A stretch of 29,094 bases of DNA, taken from the NCBI GenBank assembly GCA_016708875.1, contig JADJFA010000037.1, forward strand, positions 1 through 29,094, read 5' to 3'. Both the position numbers and the translations under genes were made by a program. The notes below the pieces were generated by a model, which did no database searches, was not told the DNA's origin, and worked only from the letters and a program-made list of their open reading frames with translations. Origin of the DNA: Lewinellaceae bacterium. GTDB lineage: Bacteria; Bacteroidota; Bacteroidia; Chitinophagales; Saprospiraceae. Positions 23,536 through 29,094 of this stretch are shown one piece after another. Every line of letters begins with the position of its first letter. The first letter of the stretch is position 1.

Positions 23536-25270
23536 ATGCCCGAATCAACTACAAACTCTCTGACACCTCAACGGCGCCTCCTGCGGCTGCTCGGACAATT
23601 TCGACGGGAAATACGCTACATCATTCTGTATGCAGTGGTGGCGGGCGCCATTAATCTTTCGTTACCGCTTGGTATTCAGGCAATTATCGGCCAAATTGCC
23701 GGCGGTGGCATCAATGCCCTCCTGGGGCGTACTGGTGATTTTTGTCCTGGTAGGCGCCGCGCTGATGGGCATCTTGCGCATCATGCAACTTTCGGTGATG
23801 GAATACATGCAGCGCCGCATTTTTACGGAATCAGCGGTGGAGTTGCGGTTAGAATCCCAAGATTGAACCTCGAATTGCTCCGAATGGAATACCTGCCTGA
23901 GTTGGTGAACCGTTTTTTGATACAGTTACAATTCAAAAAGGTTTGCCAAAATTGCTGATTGACGGTAGTACGGCTGTTTTGCAAATATTTTTCAGCTTGC
24001 TTCTCCTATCTGTGTACCACGCGTCCTTTTTTTTGTTTTCACTGGTGTTATTGGGGGTACTGGGCATTTTGTTCTACTTAATTGCTCCAGCAGGCATAAA
24101 ATCCAGCCTGCAAGAATCTAAATATAAATATCAACTGGTTTTTTGGCTGGAAGAACTGGGGCGTGTTGCGGCCACTTTCAAATTGGCGGTGAAAACGATT
24201 TCCCGCTCCGTAGAACCGACGCGATCACAACGGACTATTTAGAGGCACGCGCTAAACACTGGCGGGTTTTGATGGTGAAATTTGTCAGCAGCGCCGCTTT
24301 CAGAGTGCTGGCACTGGGCAGTTTTTTTGTGCTGGGCAGCCTTTTGGTCGTGCGAAATGAATTGAACATTGGGCAATTTGTAGCCGCAGAAATTTTGATT
24401 TTGTACGTCATCGAATCGGTTGATAAACTCATCGTTTTACACGAAACCGGTTATGATGTGATCACCGCAACGGAAAAACTGGGACAAGTCGCCGATCTGC
24501 CCTAGAACGCGAAGGTGGAATCCGGGTGAGGAATTTTGTGACAACTCAACCCTGGCTGTGGAACTGCAACCTGAGTTATCAATTTCCGGATGGCAACTCC
24601 AAAGGTTTAAAAACATCTCCTTGAATATCAATGGGGAGAACGTGTGGCAGTGGTAGGGTACAATGCCTCCGGAAAAAGCACTTTGATGCAAATCATTTCT
24701 GCGGTGCGCCGTGATTTTGCAGGGGGACTTCTTTACAACGGCCTGCCCAAACAAAATCTGGATCTGCGAAGCCTTCGCGAGCACATTGGCGATTTGTCGT
24801 CGCAGGAAGATATTTTCAAAGCTTCTATTCTGGAAAATATTACCCTCGGTAATTCCCGAATTGCCCTCCCTCATGTACTTGAAATTGTAGAAAAAGTGGG
24901 CTTGAACGAGTTCGTTCGGGAAAGTGCTTCGGGACTTGACACTGCGTTGCTGCCAAGTGGTATCAATATCCCGCGTAGCACAGTCACAAAGATATTAGTG
25001 GCCCGAGCAGTGGTGGGCAAACCGAACCTGCTCGTCATGGAAGAACCGCTAGCGGCCCTGAATTTTAAGGATCGCCTGAACATCGCGCATTTTTTGACGG
25101 ATAAAACCAAGCCCTGGACCCTGGTTTGTGTTACTGAAGACCCCGTTTTGGCGGCGCTTTGTGACCGGGTTTTAATCATGAAGGAAGGCGAAATTATTTT
25201 TGACGGACCCTTCGAAGCAGCACAGAAAACCAAGGATTTTGACAAGGTTTTCCGTTCAAATCTGGTCTAA
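23536..25270 (+). CDS. Type I secretion-type ABC transporter, membrane plus ATPase domains (frame-broken)
   Basis: Inner-membrane exporter expected to energise a type I secretion channel with the HlyD and TolC proteins that follow. It has membrane segments (YIILYAVVAGAINLSLPLGI, LVIFVLVGAALMGILRIMQL, LQIFFSLLLLSVYHASFFLF, FRVLALGSFFVLGSLLVV) and then the ATPase domain with Walker A GYNASGKST near 24660. The signature region reads LPSGINIPRSTVTKILVARA and Walker B LLVMEEPLAAL, both non-canonical, a variation I recall in Bacteroidota transporters of this kind. No N-terminal C39 peptidase domain is present. The reading crosses frames about six times (near 23720, 23870, 23945, 24185, 24500 and 24640). 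Confidence 0.8.
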
Positions 25271-25285
25271 ATTTCAATCTACCAC

Positions 25286-26644
25286 ATGCTCAACATATCA
25301 GACAACACTCCGCCTGCTTCTGCCTACCCGAAATCCAGCATGTCTATGGATAAAATCCGGCTGCCCAAATGGCACTGGACATTTCGGCGACTAATGGCTG
25401 TTTTGATGGTGGTTTTCCTGATTTTTATGTTCCTGCCCTGGACGCAAAACGTGCGCGCTGATGGCAGGGTGACCACTTTGTGACCGGAACAACGCCCGCA
25501 AACAGTACATGCTACCATTTCCGGTCGCATCGAACGCTGGTATGTAGCGGAAGGTCAAGCCATCAAACGCGGGGATACGCTCGTGTTCCTTTCCGAGGTA
25601 AAATCCGATTATTTCGATCCAGAACTCGTGAACCGGGTAGGCGATCAAGTTTTTGCCAAAAAAGGGTCCATCAATGCTTACGGCCAAAAAGCGGATGCAC
25701 TGGATGATCAAATCGAGGCCATGCGTCGGGAACTCGAAAGCAAAATCCTGCAGACCCGCAATAAGATCGAGCAGGCGCGGCCAAAAATCCAAAGTGATAC
25801 CCTCAAGGTGGTGCAAGCCCGGATAGACCTGCAAGTGGCTCAACGCCAATTAAATGGAGCAAAAGTTTGTACGATAAAGGTCTTGAGCCGCTCACAAAAC
25901 TCGAGGAGCGTCGTCTGAAACTCCAGGATGCAGAAACCAAACTCGTAGCCGCTGAAAATCAGCTTGGCAGCAGCCGCAACGATCTTGCCATTTATACTAC
26001 GGAATTGCGACTCATCCAGAATGAAACCGCCAACAAAATCGCTAAAGCCCAAAGCGAACGATTCAGTACGATCAGCGACCAATTCGATGCAAGCCAACGT
26101 CAGCAAACTGCAAATTGAGCGCGAGAATTATGCACGACGACAGTCATTCTACTACATTCTTGCCCCTCAGGACGGATTTGTGGTGCAAGCAATCAAACCG
26201 GGCATTGGCGAAATTCTTAAAGAAGGTGAACCCTTGCTCAGTATCCAACCTGCTGATTATCAATTGGCGGTAGAGATGTTTGTAAAACCGCTTGATCTGC
26301 CCTTGTTGTCCGTGGGAAGCCACATTCGCTTCATTTTTGATGGATGGCCTGCATTCTTTTTCAGTGGCTGGCCAGGTGTTTCTTTGGGAACTTTTGGTGG
26401 GCATGTTGTGGCCATTGACCGCAATATTAGTGGAAACGGCAAGTTCCGGGTACTGGTCGCGCCGGATGCTGGAGATCATCCGTGGCCAACGGCAATTTTG
26501 CCCGGTGGTGGGGCCAAAGGCATCGCACTCCTCAACAATGTGCCGGTCTGGTATGAACTCTGGCGGGTGCTCAACGGATTTCCGCCAGACTTGTATCAAA
26601 ACATGCCGGGAGCAGGCAGCAAGCAAAAGGAGGAAAAGAAATGA
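25286..26644 (+). CDS. HlyD-family periplasmic adaptor (in-frame stop and frame breaks)
   Basis: Membrane-fusion protein linking the ABC transporter to the outer-membrane channel. One N-terminal membrane helix (MAVLMVVFLIFMFLPW), a biotinyl/lipoyl-like half (TISGRIERWYVAEGQAIKRG), a long coiled coil (about 25680-26110, e.g. DDQIEAMRRELESKILQ) and the second lipoyl half (YYILAPQDGFVVQAIKPGIG) are in family order, followed by the barrel region (VGSHIRFIFDGWPAFFFSGW). A TGA at 25481-25483 interrupts the frame between VRADGRVTTL and PEQRPQTVHATISG. The frame is otherwise unchanged there, so a CGA (Arg) to TGA substitution is likely. Frame changes also occur near 25860 and 26095. It starts 16 bases after the ABC gene and its stop overlaps the next ATG. 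Confidence 0.85.
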
Positions 26645-28056
26645 AAAAAGCCTGTTTCTCCCGAGTGAGTTGCTTTATTGCCCTTAGTTTTTTTCCATTT
26701 TTGGCTTCGACACAAACGCTGGAATACCAGGCGTTTCGCCAGCAAGTCCTTGAAAATCATCCGCTTGCACGACAGGCTGATTTGTATCGGGATCAGGCCA
26801 GTGCCCAGTTACTTCGGGCCAAAGGCGGGTTCGATCCGAAGGCTTATGCTGAACATTTCGGCAAAAATTTCAATGGGAAAACCTATTTCCAGTACACGGA
26901 GGCAGGGCTAAAAATACCTACCTGGGCAGGTTTGGAATTCAAAGGCGCATACAACCTTGCTTCGGGCAACTATTTGAATAGCGAGAACCAGTTACCGGAA
27001 AACGGACAGGCCAGTTTTGGCTTTGTCTGGACCCTTGGTCAGGGACTTTTGTTCGATGAGCGCCGTGCCAGACTTCAATTCGCCCGGGCAGGCCTTGAAA
27101 TGGGCGATGCCGAACGGCTGGCTGCCCGCAATGACCTGATGTTGGAAGCAGCCAAAGCCTACTGGGCCTGGAATTTTGCTGATAATGCGGTGGGTATTAT
27201 TGAAAATGCGCTGCGTCAGGCAGAAATCCGCACGAAGGCCTCCGACAAAGTTTCCAACAAGGCGAACGTTCGGCTTTCGATACACTGGAAACCTACATTC
27301 AGGTACAGAACCGCCAAGTAGAATTGCAGTTTGCCCGGGTGGATGCTCAAAATGCGGCATTGGCGCTTACAGGGTTTTTGTGGAATGCTGAAAATCAAGT
27401 GTTTGCACTGAAAATGTGGTATCTGCACCAACAATTTTAGCAGCTGATCTTGGGGCAGGAACGGCCTTGTTGCAGAAAATTTAGCTAAACGGCTCTTGTC
27501 CGTCATCCTGAATTGCGTTTGTATCAGGTCAAACTTCGACAACTCGAAACCGAGCGCCGTCTCAAAATGAAAAACGGAAACCGATACTTGACCTGAGTTA
27601 TAACCTTTTTGGGCAACAACTGGCAATTCTTTCCTACGCATCGGTCGAGGGTCCTGCCATGTTGGCCAACGATGGGAAATGGGGATTGGATTTTAGGTAC
27701 CCCTTTGTTAAACCGAAAGGCCGAGGCGATTGGCAAATGACACAGATCAAATCGTTCAGACAGAACTCGAATTGCAGCAAAGGCAAACCGTGGACATCAA
27801 AGTCCGACGGTGCCAGCCAATGACCTGAAAAATCTGCGAAATCAGGCCAAAGCTTTCGCGTACACAACAGACATTATTACCGCAAAGCTCCTGGATGGGG
27901 AAAGTGAAAAATTTTCCCAGGGGAGTTCCATATTTTTAGTAGTGAACACTCGGGAGCAGCTGGCTGGATGCGCAGTTGAAATACCTCAAATTGCTCAGCG
28001 AACTGTGCAAAGCGGAGGCTGGCTTGCAGTGGGCGGCTGGGATTTTGGGTGAGTAA
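26641..28056 (+). CDS. TolC-like outer-membrane efflux protein (heavily frame-broken)
   Basis: Outer-membrane channel of the type I system. Signal peptide MKKACFSRVSCFIALSFFPF then LASTQ. The first TolC repeat is clear (EYQAFRQQVLENHPLARQAD, LFDERRARLQFARAGLEMGD, AKAYWAWNFADNAVGIIENA). The second is spread over several frames: FDTLETYIQVQNRQVELQFA, HPELRLYQVKLRQLETERRL, ILDLSYNLFGQ, GDWQMTQIK, NLRNQAKAFAYTTDI and the end YLKLLSELCKAEAGLQW then AAGILGE with TAA 28054-28056. At least seven breaks occur, the highest density in the window. The start overlaps the HlyD stop as ATGA, confirming the operon order. Confidence 0.8.
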
Positions 28057-28169
28057 TTAGAATACCTTGTCCCCCAATTAGTTTGATATGTATGCAGAAT
28101 CCTGACATTTCCCATGTTATGGCAATGATTTTGCGATTTCAAAAAACTACTCTCCTTACTCGATTTATT

Positions 28170-29094
28170 ATGAAAAAATTTGTTCTGACCGCCTTAATGA
28201 ATTTCTGTTTCCTTATTAGTAATCATGCCCAAACATATCAGGATACTACTTTTACTGAAACAGTTTTTATTTCTTATGCCGATGATTTGGTGACCTTTGA
28301 AAATTGTCGCTTTGTTGGCATTCAATTGGTTGCGCTTTGGATAGATGGCTCTGACGTGGTGATTTCTAATTGCACTTTTGAAAATATAAACGGTACAGCT
28401 GTTTTTGCATATGACAGCGAAGGTCAATTGATAAATGATACGATACAAAATGCGTATAGGGATTCAGGCTGAATTTGGTACTATAGTTATTCTGAGATGC
28501 CAAATATCAAAAATATTTGGTGCTGCAGTAAGACTTGCGTCCATTGACGTAGGAGAAATAAATGAGTGCAGTATACACGACGTTGGGTCCGGGATATCCT
28601 GCGATGGGGTAGCGGGATCCTCTAAATTATTGGTCGTTAAAAATGATATTCGAAGGGCAAATGGCGTTGGCTCCGTACCAGAACTTGGTTTCGCAGTCTT
28701 TGCGGAAAAATTTCTTACTGTAAAAGTGATAGATTGTAGTATTGACAGTTGTGTTGGCTCAGGTATATATTTTAGAGGAGGTAATAATAATCCTATTGAA
28801 ACAGCAGAATTACGAGGCAATATTATTAGTCGTACCAACCTTGATGGCATAATTGGTCGAGCACCTGTCATGCATGCTATTATTCAAAACAACGATGTTA
28901 GCTATCCGGGTTTTCTCGGAGGAGATTCTTCGAATGGTATACACTGTATCAATTGGCTAGGTCCAAACGCTCTGATAGAAGGGAATCACTTACATCATAC
29001 GTTGGATACCGCTTGTATTTCAAATAATTGTGGATCAGGCATTTACATTCAATCTTCGCAACTATTACCCGTAACCTCATTCATAATTGTGCTG
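28170..29094 (+). CDS. Secreted parallel beta-helix repeat protein (3' end outside window; one frame break)
   Basis: Exported right-handed beta-helix protein of the pectate-lyase/NosD-like repeat type. Signal peptide MKKFVLTALMNFCFLISNHA. It is followed by coils of about 22-25 residues with N/S/C-rich turns: DLVTFENCRFVGIQLVAL, DVVISNCTFENINGTAVFA, LRCQISKIFGAAVRL, INECSIHDVGSGISC, VIDCSIDSCVGSGIYF, LRGNIISRTNLDGII and IIQNNDVSYPGF. The frame changes once near 28465 and then remains open to the last base, so the gene continues beyond the window. No enzymatic motif is visible. It could be a cell-surface or secreted polysaccharide-binding protein; the C-terminal sorting domain, if any, is outside the window. 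Confidence 0.75.

Noticed and set aside
1..28472. Programmed frameshifting in the split genes
   Set aside because: Breaks occur in many unrelated families that are not known for recoding, at varied sequences and in both directions. Only the IS3 A-rich site is a plausible recoding site, and there the frames are already fused.

Overview
The window comes from a member of the Bacteroidota, probably a Saprospiraceae-like activated-sludge or sediment lineage. This rests on several TAnnTTTG-type -7 promoter elements, Bacteroidota-style protein families (ATPase with a non-canonical ABC signature beside HlyD and TolC, secreted beta-helix protein, fasciclin lipoprotein) and palindromic intergenic repeats. 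The placement below phylum level is inference. No tRNA, rRNA or CRISPR array was seen, and no gene-free stretch reaches 300 bases.

Region 1 (1-5.5 kb): the 3' part of a fatty acid desaturase, an NsrR/IscR-like Rrf2 regulator, a quinol-type nitric oxide reductase (qNOR) and a lipoprotein of the vanadium haloperoxidase/PAP2 superfamily. Region 2 (5.7-11.6 kb): tryptophanase, HemN, a small P-loop kinase coupled to an aminoglycoside-phosphotransferase-like protein, an OsmC-family protein and a secreted beta-rich protein. Region 3 (11.6-20.8 kb): the NO-damage repair protein Ric with a coupled CopD-like membrane protein. It is followed by a minus-strand clade II nitrous oxide reduction cluster, in transcription order cytochrome c, nosZ, a NosB-like membrane protein, nosL, nosD, a fasciclin lipoprotein, nosF, nosY. 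A second Rrf2 regulator is divergent from the cytochrome gene. Region 4 (20.8-22.3 kb): degenerate GATTGA-type repeats and an IS3-family element. Region 5 (22.3-29.1 kb): an S41 peptidase, a complete but frame-broken type I secretion set (ABC, HlyD, TolC) and the start of a secreted beta-helix protein.

The unifying theme is anaerobic NO and N2O handling. qNOR converts NO to N2O, NosZ converts N2O to N2, Ric repairs NO-damaged metal centres, HemN makes heme without oxygen, and two Fe-S type Rrf2 proteins are the likely switches. The strongest non-annotation signal is one palindrome, TTTAAGA-N8-TCTTAAA, in front of the first Rrf2 gene, qNOR and Ric, so these three dispersed promoters look like one regulon. 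At ric it covers the -33 element. A different palindrome sits at the promoter of the cytochrome/nosZ unit beside the second Rrf2 gene.

Many genes are split between reading frames while keeping conserved residues on both sides of each break, most densely at 0-7 kb and 19-28 kb. This looks more like base-calling error in draft sequence than gene decay, so split genes are given as single spans. Five families of short palindromic or inverted repeats fill the spaces between genes, especially through 10-20 kb.
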